DNA of 64,000 nucleotides from an uncultured Muribaculaceae bacterium (lineage in GTDB: Bacteria; Bacteroidota; Bacteroidia; Bacteroidales; Muribaculaceae), in NCBI GenBank assembly GCA_910586895.1, contig CAJUIW010000005.1:62001-126000 (forward strand). The letters run 5' to 3'. The notes below the pieces were generated by a model. The model had not been told where the DNA came from. It worked only from the letters and a program-made list of their open reading frames with translations, and searched no databases. The first letter of the stretch is position 1. Every line of letters begins with the position of its first letter. Both the position numbers and the translations under genes were made by a program. Below, in pieces: positions 16,266 through 24,498 of the stretch.

Positions 16266-18482
16266 ATGAGAAATCATCTGCTAACCGCAGCACTGCTTAC
16301 AGCAGCCTCGGCCATGGCCTCGACAGATGTCACCTGGCAGAATCTGACTCATCAGACCGGTATTGACGGCAAGCCCCAGTATGTACAGCGTTTCGTTGTA
16401 AAGGGCGACATGAGCCGTCTGTCACGCCTTGCGTTCAATCAGTTTGACCGTAAGATGACATCAGTGAATCCCGCCGACACAGTAGTCAGAATCATCCCCG
16501 GCTATTATTATATAGCCTCACCCCGCTTCAATGAAAATGCCGACAGCGTAGTGATTGACATCATCACTGCCGGCCAGTGCACCAAATACAGCTTCGGCCC
16601 TGACGGTGTGCATGGTGTTGACGCCGCAGGCAAACCGTTTGAGGTAAACTTCCGCCGCATGCGCGGAACCGACCGCCCCGAACAGTGGACCGCCGACCGC
16701 GACCGTATGCCATATGGAAACATGATATATGACTTCAACGAGTCAATAACCACTCCCGAAGCTGCGCTCAGCCCCTATGACATCATCCCCTCGTTCAAGA
16801 GTGTCAAGGAAGGAAAGGGCACCTACACCGGTGGAAAAATCATATCCAGCAAAATTGTAAAAAACAACAACCCGGAATACTACACCATCAGTGTCACCAA
16901 GAAAGGTATCAAACTGACAGGTGCTTCGGAAGCCGCACTACGAATTGCGCGCCGCACAGCCGAACGCCTTATCAAGGCCAATCCTGCAGGACTCCCTCTG
17001 GCTGAAATAGTTGACTATCCTGACTTTGGCTATCGCGGAGTAATGATTGACATAGCCCGCAATAACCAGCCTCTGTCGCAGATGCGCAAATTTGTCGATG
17101 CTATGGCCGACTATAAGCTTAACAAGCTTCAGTTCCACCTTATCGATGACGAAGCATGGCGTCTTGAGATTCCGGGCATACCCGAACTTACCGAAGTTGG
17201 AGCACGCCGTGGCTATACGCTTGACGAAAAGGACTTCCTTGCACAGATTTATGCCGGTAACGGCGACCCGAACACCACCGAAGGTACCGCCAACGGCTAC
17301 ATCACACGTCAGGAATACATCGACTTCCTCCGCTACTGCAACGAACGTGGCATTTCGGTGATACCTGAAGTTGACACTCCCGGACATTCACGTGCAGCAG
17401 TAAAAGCCATGGAAGCCCGCTACAACCGTACAGGCGACGCCACATACCGTCTGCGCGAGGATGGCGACACCTCAGTTTATCGCTCGGCTCAGGACTTCGG
17501 CGACAATGTGATGAATCCCGCCCTCCCCGGCCCCTACCGCCTGATGGAAAAGGTGTTTGATGAAATCATCAGCATGCACAAAGAAGCAGGCGCCCCTCTT
17601 GAAGCAATCCATATCGGTGGCGACGAAGTGCCTCACGGTGCATGGAGCGGCTCACCCTCCGCTCAGAAATTCATGAAGGAACATGGCATGACCTCTGAGA
17701 AACAGCTCCACGCCCATTGGGTAAAGGAGATGGCCAAGATGCTTGAAAAACGTGGAGTCAAGATGAACGGATGGCAGGAAATCGCGCTCGGACATGGCGA
17801 CGAATATGACGCTGAAGTAGCTCCCGCAACAGGCGGTATCAACCTTTGGGTCAACTCAGCACGTGGCAACAACGATCCAGCCGGAACTATAGCCATGCGT
17901 TCAGGCTATCCTGTCATATTTTCCGATGTGAGCAACTTCTATCTTGACCTTGCCTACAACCAGCATCCTGATGAACGCGGTCTGATATGGGGCGGCGTGG
18001 TCGATGAATTCAAATCGCTCGATGGATATCCCCGTCAGCTCGCCCCCGAGCCTGCAAACGCCAAAAGCAATGTAATAGGTGTAAGCGGACAGATGTGGGC
18101 CGAAACAATGCGCTCACCCCAGTGGATGGACTACTACCTCTTCCCCAAGATGATGGGCCTCGTGGAACGCGGATGGAATGCTGACTCCACATACACCTAT
18201 TCGCGTTACAACAAGGTAATCGATGAACACGTCTATCCCGAACTTGATGCCCGCGGCATTAATTACCGCATGCGTCAGCCCGGAGTGAAGCTTATTGACG
18301 GCAAAATCAACATGAACAGCCCCTACAAGGACGCCGTGATACGCTACACCCTTGACAACAGCGAGCCGAATGAAAACTCCCCCGTCTACAAAGCTCCTTT
18401 TGCCCCCGGAAACACCAAAATTGTACGTGCACGTCTGTATCACCGTGGCAAAGAAAGCGTTACAACTATCCTGAATCTCTGA
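16266..18482 (+). CDS. Beta-N-acetylhexosaminidase (GH20)
   Basis: Exported glycosidase predicted to release terminal GlcNAc/GalNAc from glycans. The signal peptide ends near residue 18 (SAMA|ST). An N-terminal GH20b-like domain (to about 240) precedes the TIM-barrel, which begins DYPDFGYRGVMIDIARN. The acid/base pair is Asp453-Glu454 in HIGGDEVPHGAW, and the substrate-side Trp occurs in GQMWAETMRS. The end (about 665-738) resembles a chitobiase C-terminal beta domain. The 738-aa length is normal. It stands alone between terminators with a long upstream region. It fits host-mucin or peptidoglycan-derived sugar use together with Fkp elsewhere in the window. Confidence 0.94.
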   Translation: MRNHLLTAALLTAASAMASTDVTWQNLTHQTGIDGKPQYVQRFVVKGDMSRLSRLAFNQFDRKMTSVNPADTVVRIIPGYYYIASPRFNENADSVVIDIITAGQCTKYSFGPDGVHGVDAAGKPFEVNFRRMRGTDRPEQWTADRDRMPYGNMIYDFNESITTPEAALSPYDIIPSFKSVKEGKGTYTGGKIISSKIVKNNNPEYYTISVTKKGIKLTGASEAALRIARRTAERLIKANPAGLPLAEIVDYPDFGYRGVMIDIARNNQPLSQMRKFVDAMADYKLNKLQFHLIDDEAWRLEIPGIPELTEVGARRGYTLDEKDFLAQIYAGNGDPNTTEGTANGYITRQEYIDFLRYCNERGISVIPEVDTPGHSRAAVKAMEARYNRTGDATYRLREDGDTSVYRSAQDFGDNVMNPALPGPYRLMEKVFDEIISMHKEAGAPLEAIHIGGDEVPHGAWSGSPSAQKFMKEHGMTSEKQLHAHWVKEMAKMLEKRGVKMNGWQEIALGHGDEYDAEVAPATGGINLWVNSARGNNDPAGTIAMRSGYPVIFSDVSNFYLDLAYNQHPDERGLIWGGVVDEFKSLDGYPRQLAPEPANAKSNVIGVSGQMWAETMRSPQWMDYYLFPKMMGLVERGWNADSTYTYSRYNKVIDEHVYPELDARGINYRMRQPGVKLIDGKINMNSPYKDAVIRYTLDNSEPNENSPVYKAPFAPGNTKIVRARLYHRGKESVTTILNL

Positions 18483-18511
18483 TTACAGCAGAATCCCCAC
18501 ACAATATCAAG

Positions 18512-18542
18512 CACCGTATCACAAGTTGGTACGGTGTTTTTT
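18512..18542 (+). terminator. Terminator after the GH20 gene
   Basis: CACCGTA (18512-18518) pairs with TACGGTG (18530-18536), followed by six T. Confidence 0.8.
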
Positions 18543-18561
18543 ATATCCCGGAAATAATACC

Positions 18562-18569
18562 TACCTTTG
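18562..18569 (+). promoter_or_regulatory. -7 box of the FadL-like gene
   Basis: TACCTTTG is an exact TAnnTTTG match, 28 nt upstream of the chosen ATG at 18598. This supports that start over an ORF extension beginning at 18526. Confidence 0.65.
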
Positions 18570-18597
18570 CCGCGATTTTTTGATAACTAAAATTATT

Positions 18598-19920
18598 ATG
18601 AAAAGAACTATCACAATGATGGCCGCCGCGGCCACCTCCCTGGCTCTCTGGGCCGAAGGGTATCAAATCAACACCCTGAGCGCCAAGCAGGAAGGTATGG
18701 GACATGTAGGCGTAGCCATGAAACTTGGTTCTGAAAGCATGATTTTCAATCCTGCCGGACTATCATTTTCCGACAAGACTATTGACATTTCAGGCTCACT
18801 GACCGGCATCAAAGCAAATGCCACAGCCATCCACAACGGCACCGAATACAAAACTGACAACGGCATCAGCACCCCTATGGCTCTGAGCGCATCATTCCGC
18901 ATTTATGACAATCTGCAGTGCGGTGTGGCTTTCTATACCCCCTACGGGTCAAGCATCAACTGGGGCGACAACTGGCCCGGAGCTGTATTGAACCAGAATG
19001 TAAACCTGAAGACATTCACACTTCAGCCTACTTTTTCATGGCGCATAACTCCAAAGCTTTCCGTTGGCGCCGGACTTATGCTCGCATGGGGCAGTGTTGA
19101 CCTCAACAAAGGTCTTGTTTCCGGCCAGGCTGCCGACGCACTTCTCGGCATGATGGGACAGCCGGCAATATTCAACAACACCACCCCCGCGTCAGTCAAC
19201 ATCAAAGGTACAGCCGATTTGGCATTAGGCGTCAATCTCGGAGCCATGTATGACATATCGGATAAAGTGACCGTCGGAGTCAACTGGCGCTCAAAAATGA
19301 CAGCGAAGGTAAAATGCGGTGATGCCGCAGTCAGATATGCAAACGACAATGCTATCATCAAAAAAATGCTTGAAGAGAAGCTCAATATGATGAACAACGC
19401 CAACTTCAAGGCTGAGATGCCTATGCCTCAGTCACTGACATTCGGCGTATCATATAAGCCAATCAAGCCGTTGATTCTTGCATTCGATGCACAGTTTACA
19501 GGCTGGAGCACATACAAACATCTGGACATTGACTTCCTTGACGATAATCTGGCAGACTTCGACCAGCATCTTGAAAAGAATTACAAGAACGCATGGTGTT
19601 TCCACCTCGGTGCTCAGTATGCCCTGACAAAACGCTTTGATGTCCGTGCCGGTATGATGGTTGACACCACCCCTGTCAACTCGGAGTTCTATAATCCCGA
19701 AACGCCCGGCATGACCAAGATCGAGCCCTCCGTCGGCTTCTCTTTCCGTCCTGTCAGCGGACTCTCTGTTGACTTTTCATTCATGTACGTAGCCGGTACA
19801 GGCAAGGACAATGCATCATGTACCTACAAGGACTTCATCACAGGCACCGACAAACAGTTTACAGCCGACTATCGCGTGCATGCCTTTGTTCCCGCACTTG
19901 GCCTGAGCTATTCATTTTAA
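18598..19920 (+). CDS. OmpP1/FadL-family outer membrane transport protein
   Basis: Outer-membrane beta-barrel of the FadL/OmpP1/TodX family, expected to admit hydrophobic molecules. After a signal peptide (about 1-20, ending WAEG) comes the family N-terminal block YQINTLSAKQEGMGHVGVAM and FNPAGLSF (NPA motif), then alternating barrel strands with GVNWRSKM, and a C-terminal Phe (LGLSYSF) typical of outer-membrane proteins. 440 aa. The open frame extends upstream to 18526, but that would include the terminator and the promoter box, so the ATG at 18598 is used. Confidence 0.88.
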   Translation: MKRTITMMAAAATSLALWAEGYQINTLSAKQEGMGHVGVAMKLGSESMIFNPAGLSFSDKTIDISGSLTGIKANATAIHNGTEYKTDNGISTPMALSASFRIYDNLQCGVAFYTPYGSSINWGDNWPGAVLNQNVNLKTFTLQPTFSWRITPKLSVGAGLMLAWGSVDLNKGLVSGQAADALLGMMGQPAIFNNTTPASVNIKGTADLALGVNLGAMYDISDKVTVGVNWRSKMTAKVKCGDAAVRYANDNAIIKKMLEEKLNMMNNANFKAEMPMPQSLTFGVSYKPIKPLILAFDAQFTGWSTYKHLDIDFLDDNLADFDQHLEKNYKNAWCFHLGAQYALTKRFDVRAGMMVDTTPVNSEFYNPETPGMTKIEPSVGFSFRPVSGLSVDFSFMYVAGTGKDNASCTYKDFITGTDKQFTADYRVHAFVPALGLSYSF

Positions 19921-20002
19921 CATATCGTGAGTCAACCATTTCCGAGTTTCATCAGTTTTAATGCAATAAAGCTTTTTTATTGTAACTAAACACTTATTTA
20001 AA

Positions 20003-20572
20003 ATGAAACGAATCTTTTCCTTTATCGCAGTTGCCGGTATCATTGCCGCCACATCCTGTTCATCAGCTGAAAAAGCTGAAAGAAATGAAGAGAACCTGGC
20101 TGACAAAATTGAAAACAGCACCAACCCTGACAGCACACGCTCATACGTAGAACAGGCTAAAGTTTATGTCCAGAAGCTCGTAAGCGAAGGTAAATTTGAC
20201 GAAGCCCGTGAATATCTTGACAAGATCCAACCTGTCATCGAGTCAAAAGCACCGTCACTCAAAGGCACCTTTGAATCTGTCAAGGAAGCACTGTCAAAAG
20301 TTCCCGGAGCTGTAGGTGATGCCGCAGACGATCTCAAGGACAAGGCTGAAGATAAAGCCGGTGAGCTGAAAGATCAGGCAGCTGATAAAGCTGATGACAT
20401 TAAGGATAAGGCCGGAGAGCTGAAGGATAAGGCAGCCGACAAAGTCGACCAGGGCAAGGAAGCTTTGGAAAATGCCAAGGACCGCGCTTCAGAAAAAATT
20501 GACAAAGCCAAGGAACAGACTCGTGAAAAGGCTGATGAAGCTAAAGAAAAGCTCAAAAACGTGTTCAATTAA
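20003..20572 (+). CDS. Lipoprotein with LEA-like amphipathic repeats
   Basis: A 189-aa probable lipoprotein with lipobox ATSC (Cys19). Residues about 25-95 are mixed helical. From about 98 to the end the sequence is an almost uninterrupted Lys/Asp/Glu/Ala-rich helix with repeats of the type DKAGELKDKAAD, KADDIKDKA and KEQTREKADEAKEK. This resembles group-3 LEA or apolipoprotein-like 11-mer repeats. No enzyme motif is present. A perfect terminator follows. Possible roles are envelope stabilisation or stress protection, by analogy only. Confidence 0.75.
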   Translation: MKRIFSFIAVAGIIAATSCSSAEKAERNEENLADKIENSTNPDSTRSYVEQAKVYVQKLVSEGKFDEAREYLDKIQPVIESKAPSLKGTFESVKEALSKVPGAVGDAADDLKDKAEDKAGELKDQAADKADDIKDKAGELKDKAADKVDQGKEALENAKDRASEKIDKAKEQTREKADEAKEKLKNVFN

Positions 20573-20598
20573 TCATTGTCAAATATCATACAGACAGA

Positions 20599-20637
20599 GA
20601 ATGTCCTGCAATTATTTTGCGGGACATTCCTTTTTTT
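20599..20637 (+). terminator. Terminator after the LEA-like lipoprotein gene
   Basis: GAATGTCCTGC (20599-20609) pairs with GCGGGACATTC (20619-20629; one G-T pair), followed by seven T. Confidence 0.9.
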
Positions 20638-20707
20638 CGCAACAATATCCACCGGGCGATTGTTAAATAACCATACACAACGCTAACATTTCAAAACAAA
20701 TACGACA

Positions 20708-21994
20708 ATGAAATCACGCATCCTTCTTGCCTCAGCCGTAATGGCCGCTACAGGCATTACTACAGTTCAATCAGCAGAATTGCCTGACACACTGTACATA
20801 CCTGAAAGAGCCATAGTTGTAACAGGGAATCACCAAAAGGCTACTGATCTGATGGCTGTGCTGTACAACAGATCTGACCTACATTACTCCGATCCTAACG
20901 CTCCGCGGTTTCTATTCTTCGACCGTGAAGGCAAAGTAGCTTTTGGTATAGGCGGCTACGCAAAAGGCACCCTGCAATACGACTTCGACGGCTCCATCAA
21001 CGAAGGATCATCATTTACCACCTACGATATTCCTGTCCCACTGAATCCGGCCCAACGCAATGCCTTTGACGGAACAGCCAACCACTCCACAATATTCCTG
21101 CAGCTGGTAGGACGCAGCTCAAAGTTCGGTTACTATCAGATGTACATACAGACTAATTTCTCCGGAAACGGACCAAACGGCTACGGTCTCAAACTCAAGC
21201 AGGCTTATGTAAGCCTCGGCAATGTCACCGCCGGTCTGACAAGAAGTACGTTTGTCGATGGATCTGCCGGTACACCTACCATTGATGATGAAGGTCCCGC
21301 CGGCGAGGCAACAGGTAAGAACATACTGTTGCGCTATGCGCGCACATTCGGTAAAGGATTCCGGGTAGCTGCTTCTGTAGAAGTTCCGCAGACATCATTC
21401 ACCACCAACGAATATGTGAGTCATATCAGCCAGCGTGTACCGGACATACCTGTCAACATCCAGTATTCATGGGACAACGGCAACAGCCATATCCGCCTGT
21501 CAGGACTGCTGCGCGACCTTTCGTACCGCGACCTCGTGACATCGAAAAACCAGTTCAAGTTTGGATGGGCGGCCCAGCTCAGCGGCACATGGGCTGTGAC
21601 GCCGGCTTTCCGCACATACTTTCAGGGGGCATACGGACGTGGATACGGCCGGTATGTCAACGATCTTGAAGGCAACGGATTTGACCTCATTCCCTCCACC
21701 ACTCCCGGTAAGATGGAAGCCCCACGGACAATGAACTATGAACTCGGACTGCAATACAATGTAACACCCGCTCTGTTCTTTGCCGGATCATACAGCCGAG
21801 CAACGGTATTCGGTCAGTCGCACCTCGGCCCGGACACATACCGCTACGGCCAGTATCTGTCAGTATCCGGATTCTATGATGTGGTAAGCGAACTCCGCAT
21901 CGGCATTGAATATCTGCACGGCAACCGCAAGGATGTAAGCGGGCAGTCAGGCCGCGCCAACAGAATTATGGGCATGATTCAATACAACTTCTGA
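20708..21994 (+). CDS. DcaP-like trimeric porin family protein
   Basis: A 428-aa outer-membrane barrel with a signal peptide ending near residue 22 (VQSAE). The mature start has FLFFDREGKVAFGIGGYAKG, followed by many amphipathic strands and a C-terminal MGMIQYNF ending in Phe. The pattern (FGIGGYVK-like start, QMYIQTNF, LKQAYVSLGN) resembles DcaP/porin-type barrels. The substrate is unknown. It is followed by the glutaminase-like gene after 55 nt with no terminator between, so the two may share a transcript. Confidence 0.72.
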   Translation: MKSRILLASAVMAATGITTVQSAELPDTLYIPERAIVVTGNHQKATDLMAVLYNRSDLHYSDPNAPRFLFFDREGKVAFGIGGYAKGTLQYDFDGSINEGSSFTTYDIPVPLNPAQRNAFDGTANHSTIFLQLVGRSSKFGYYQMYIQTNFSGNGPNGYGLKLKQAYVSLGNVTAGLTRSTFVDGSAGTPTIDDEGPAGEATGKNILLRYARTFGKGFRVAASVEVPQTSFTTNEYVSHISQRVPDIPVNIQYSWDNGNSHIRLSGLLRDLSYRDLVTSKNQFKFGWAAQLSGTWAVTPAFRTYFQGAYGRGYGRYVNDLEGNGFDLIPSTTPGKMEAPRTMNYELGLQYNVTPALFFAGSYSRATVFGQSHLGPDTYRYGQYLSVSGFYDVVSELRIGIEYLHGNRKDVSGQSGRANRIMGMIQYNF

Positions 21995-22049
21995 TTCTAA
22001 CTTTTCATTCCGAAAGCTGTTATTCATATAGTATTAAAAAAACAGCACT

Positions 22050-23018
22050 ATGGAACGAAACATCAAATTCTCAGACATCGAAGCGGCTGTATCGGCCGCC
22101 TATGAAAATAACAGGAATATTACCGACGGCGAAATCGATCCGCGGTCAGATGCCTCCAAAGATACATTAGATACATTTGGTATCAGTGTGGTCCTCGCCG
22201 ATGGTCGTGTAATCGCCAAGGGTGACGCTGACACACAGGTCCCGGTAGGGGATATCGCTGAGATTCCTGTCCATATCCAGCTTCTCGGACAGCTCGGATC
22301 TACTGACGAGCTGGTTAAGAAATGCGGCAAGATGCAATGCGCCGAAAACGGATGCAAATGCCATACCCCTGAGCGAAAAGCCTTCAAGAAGGCCATGCGT
22401 CAGGCAGGGATAAGCGCTCACGGTATCCGTGCGGTCAGCGCCGTGGAGCCGTCCGATGATCCTGAGGGTAAATATGATATTCTTATAAATACCATATCCG
22501 AAATGATAGGCGGCGACCCATCATTCTCCGACAGTTTTTATAAGAAGCAGACTGCTGCCAACTCGGCTGCAAATGTAGAGAATGCCATAGCCGCAGCCGA
22601 ATACTATCTTTATGATAACGCCCCGGTAGCTATCGACATCTATTCACGCCTGATGGCCGTACAGCTATCATCTACGCAATTGGCCACAATGGGCGCCACC
22701 ATAGCTGCCGATGGTGTCAACCCCGTGACAAACAGTGAAGCGTTCGACGGCAAGATTTCGGCACACATCATCGGTATGATGGCCGCCAAAGGTATGAAAA
22801 AGATGACCATGCCTTGGAATGTTCAGGCTGGAATACCAGCTGCCGCCGGCAATGGTGGCGCAGTGCTCGGTGTCATACCCGGAGTTATGGCTATCGCCGC
22901 AACATCTCCCGCACTCAATGGCGCCGGTGTTTCTGCAAGAGCCGCCAAAGCCATATCCGACATAATGAAACAGCTTGATATAAACGCATTCGGCAGCGCT
23001 TGTATTAACGTTGAATAA
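22050..23018 (+). CDS. Glutaminase-fold protein with lost catalytic residues and a Cys cluster
   Basis: 322 aa, homologous over its full length to serine-dependent glutaminases (GlsA). Family blocks are FGISVVLADGRVIAKGDAD near the N-terminus, ATIAADGVNPVT in the middle, and GIPAAAGNGGAVLGVIPGVM plus SPALNGAGVSARA near the end. The catalytic SxxK, expected right after GDAD, reads DIAE (68-71), so nucleophile and general base are both missing. The conserved KTG/KSG after GIPA is AAG, and the PFNS..NAG segment is replaced by a Cys-rich stretch with Cys92, 97, 102 and 104 followed by His105. Glutaminase activity is therefore unlikely. It lacks a signal peptide. A terminator separates it from the downstream antiporter. 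Confidence 0.75.
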   Translation: MERNIKFSDIEAAVSAAYENNRNITDGEIDPRSDASKDTLDTFGISVVLADGRVIAKGDADTQVPVGDIAEIPVHIQLLGQLGSTDELVKKCGKMQCAENGCKCHTPERKAFKKAMRQAGISAHGIRAVSAVEPSDDPEGKYDILINTISEMIGGDPSFSDSFYKKQTAANSAANVENAIAAAEYYLYDNAPVAIDIYSRLMAVQLSSTQLATMGATIAADGVNPVTNSEAFDGKISAHIIGMMAAKGMKKMTMPWNVQAGIPAAAGNGGAVLGVIPGVMAIAATSPALNGAGVSARAAKAISDIMKQLDINAFGSACINVE

Positions 23019-23040
23019 TCTGACAGTAAATATTCATTCA

Positions 23041-23083
23041 GCATACTCCCGGCACTAAAAACAGAGTCGGGAGTATGCTTTAT
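23041..23083 (+). terminator. Terminator after the glutaminase-like gene
   Basis: GCATACTCCCG (23041-23051) pairs perfectly with CGGGAGTATGC (23068-23078), followed by TTTATT. Confidence 0.85.
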
Positions 23084-23099
23084 TATGCCGTCATAACAC

Positions 23100-23127
23100 T
23101 TGGAGCCGGTTTAATTTCGTACCTTTG
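23100..23127 (+). promoter_or_regulatory. Promoter of the NhaC-type antiporter
   Basis: TTGG (from 23100) and TACCTTTG (23120-23127) are 17 nt apart. The ATG at 23133 is only 5 nt after the -7 box, implying a nearly leaderless mRNA if this start is right. Confidence 0.65.
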
Positions 23128-23132
23128 CACTC

Positions 23133-24422
23133 ATGAAAAGTGCATATACTTTCCAAGGACTCAAAGCAGTGTCCCCCATCGGGGTATTCATGATTCTATA
23201 CCTTGTTGTATCACTGATACTCGGCGATTTCTACAAAATGCCTGTATCGGTAGCCATGGCTGCCGCATCCATCTGGGCTGTGGCCTGCTACAGCGGCAAC
23301 GGGCTGAAAAAACGCATTGAGGTCTTTTCCAGAGCCGCGGGGCATACCGATATCCTGTACATGGTGTGGATTTTCATCCTTGCCGGAGCTTTCGCGGCAT
23401 TAGCCAAAGGTATAGGCTGTATCGATGCTACTGTCAATCTCACATTAGCGGCATTCCCGGCTGACTTCCTGCTGCCAGGAATATTCATAGCAGCCTGCTT
23501 CATATCCCTGTCGATAGGTACATCTGTAGGTACTGTAGTAGCGCTTACGCCATTGGTGGTTGAGCTCGCACAGAGCGGCGGCGGCAATGTAGCGCTCTAC
23601 ACAGCCACCGTGCTCGGTGGGGCTTTCTTCGGCGATAATCTGTCGTTCATATCCGACACAACTATTGCTGCCACACGTACGCAAGGGTGTGACATGGCTG
23701 ACAAATTCAAGACAAATGTATGGATAGCCGTTCCGGCCGCAGCAGCCACACTTCTGCTTTACATTCTTTTGGGGCACTCTGCTGCTCCGGTAATGCCTGC
23801 CGATGGGGCTGACCCGCAATGGTGGCTTGTACTCCCCTATCTGATAATCATTATTCTTGCTGTAAGCGGTATAAATGTGACCATAGTGCTCACATGCGGA
23901 ATCATATCGGCCCTTATACTCGGATGTTTCAACGGAGTGACACCGCTTGACGCATGCGCCATGATGGGTGAAGGCATCGATTCCATGGGGTCGCTTATAA
24001 TCATCACCCTGCTCGCCGCCGGTATGCTCGGCATTGTAAAAGCCGCCGGAGGCATCGACTTCCTGCTGCACAGCCTTACAGGACGCATACGCGGGCCACG
24101 CAGTGCCCAAGGTTGCATAGCGGTACTTGTAAGCGTGGTGAATCTCTGCACAGCCAATAATACTGTAGCAATCATAACGGTCGGCTCCATGACCCGCGAG
24201 ATAGCCTCCCGGTTCGGCATCGACCCGCGCAAAGCCGCCTCGCTGCTTGATTCATGTTCTTGCATAGTACAGTCACTTATCCCTTATGGAGCACAGACAC
24301 TGCTTGCCACCGGACTCGCCGGCATATCTCCCGCAGCACCATGGCAATACCTCTACTATCCATGGATGCTTGCTATTTTCGTAACTTTATCGGTTATTTT
24401 TAGATTTCCTCGAAAAATTTAA
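23133..24422 (+). CDS. NhaC-type Na+/H+ antiporter family protein
   Basis: A 429-aa inner-membrane transporter with about eleven hydrophobic helices. The family signature is GGAFFGDNLSFISDTTIAA, corresponding to the FGDxxSPxSDTT motif of NhaC-type antiporters, with a second polar re-entrant-like block ANNTVAIITVGSMTRE in the C-terminal half. The substrate could be Na+/H+ or an organic anion; it is not determinable from sequence. It is preceded by the glutaminase-like gene and its own promoter. A second, only distantly similar NhaC member starts at 63385. Confidence 0.8.
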   Translation: MKSAYTFQGLKAVSPIGVFMILYLVVSLILGDFYKMPVSVAMAAASIWAVACYSGNGLKKRIEVFSRAAGHTDILYMVWIFILAGAFAALAKGIGCIDATVNLTLAAFPADFLLPGIFIAACFISLSIGTSVGTVVALTPLVVELAQSGGGNVALYTATVLGGAFFGDNLSFISDTTIAATRTQGCDMADKFKTNVWIAVPAAAATLLLYILLGHSAAPVMPADGADPQWWLVLPYLIIIILAVSGINVTIVLTCGIISALILGCFNGVTPLDACAMMGEGIDSMGSLIIITLLAAGMLGIVKAAGGIDFLLHSLTGRIRGPRSAQGCIAVLVSVVNLCTANNTVAIITVGSMTREIASRFGIDPRKAASLLDSCSCIVQSLIPYGAQTLLATGLAGISPAAPWQYLYYPWMLAIFVTLSVIFRFPRKI

Positions 24423-24444
24423 CCATCAGGCGTGACTTTTTAAT

Positions 24445-24452
24445 TACATTTG
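24445..24452 (+). promoter_or_regulatory. -7 box of the M16 peptidase gene
   Basis: TACATTTG, 46 nt upstream of the ATG at 24499; no clear -33 element. Confidence 0.5.
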
Positions 24453-24498
24453 CGTCATATATAAATATTGAACAAACCAATTTTATTAACATACATAT

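Noticed and set aside
23445..24110. 221-codon minus-strand frame inside the NhaC-type gene
   Set aside because: Cys/His/Tyr-rich translation typical of antisense frames opposite membrane-protein genes; the plus-strand product is recognisable.
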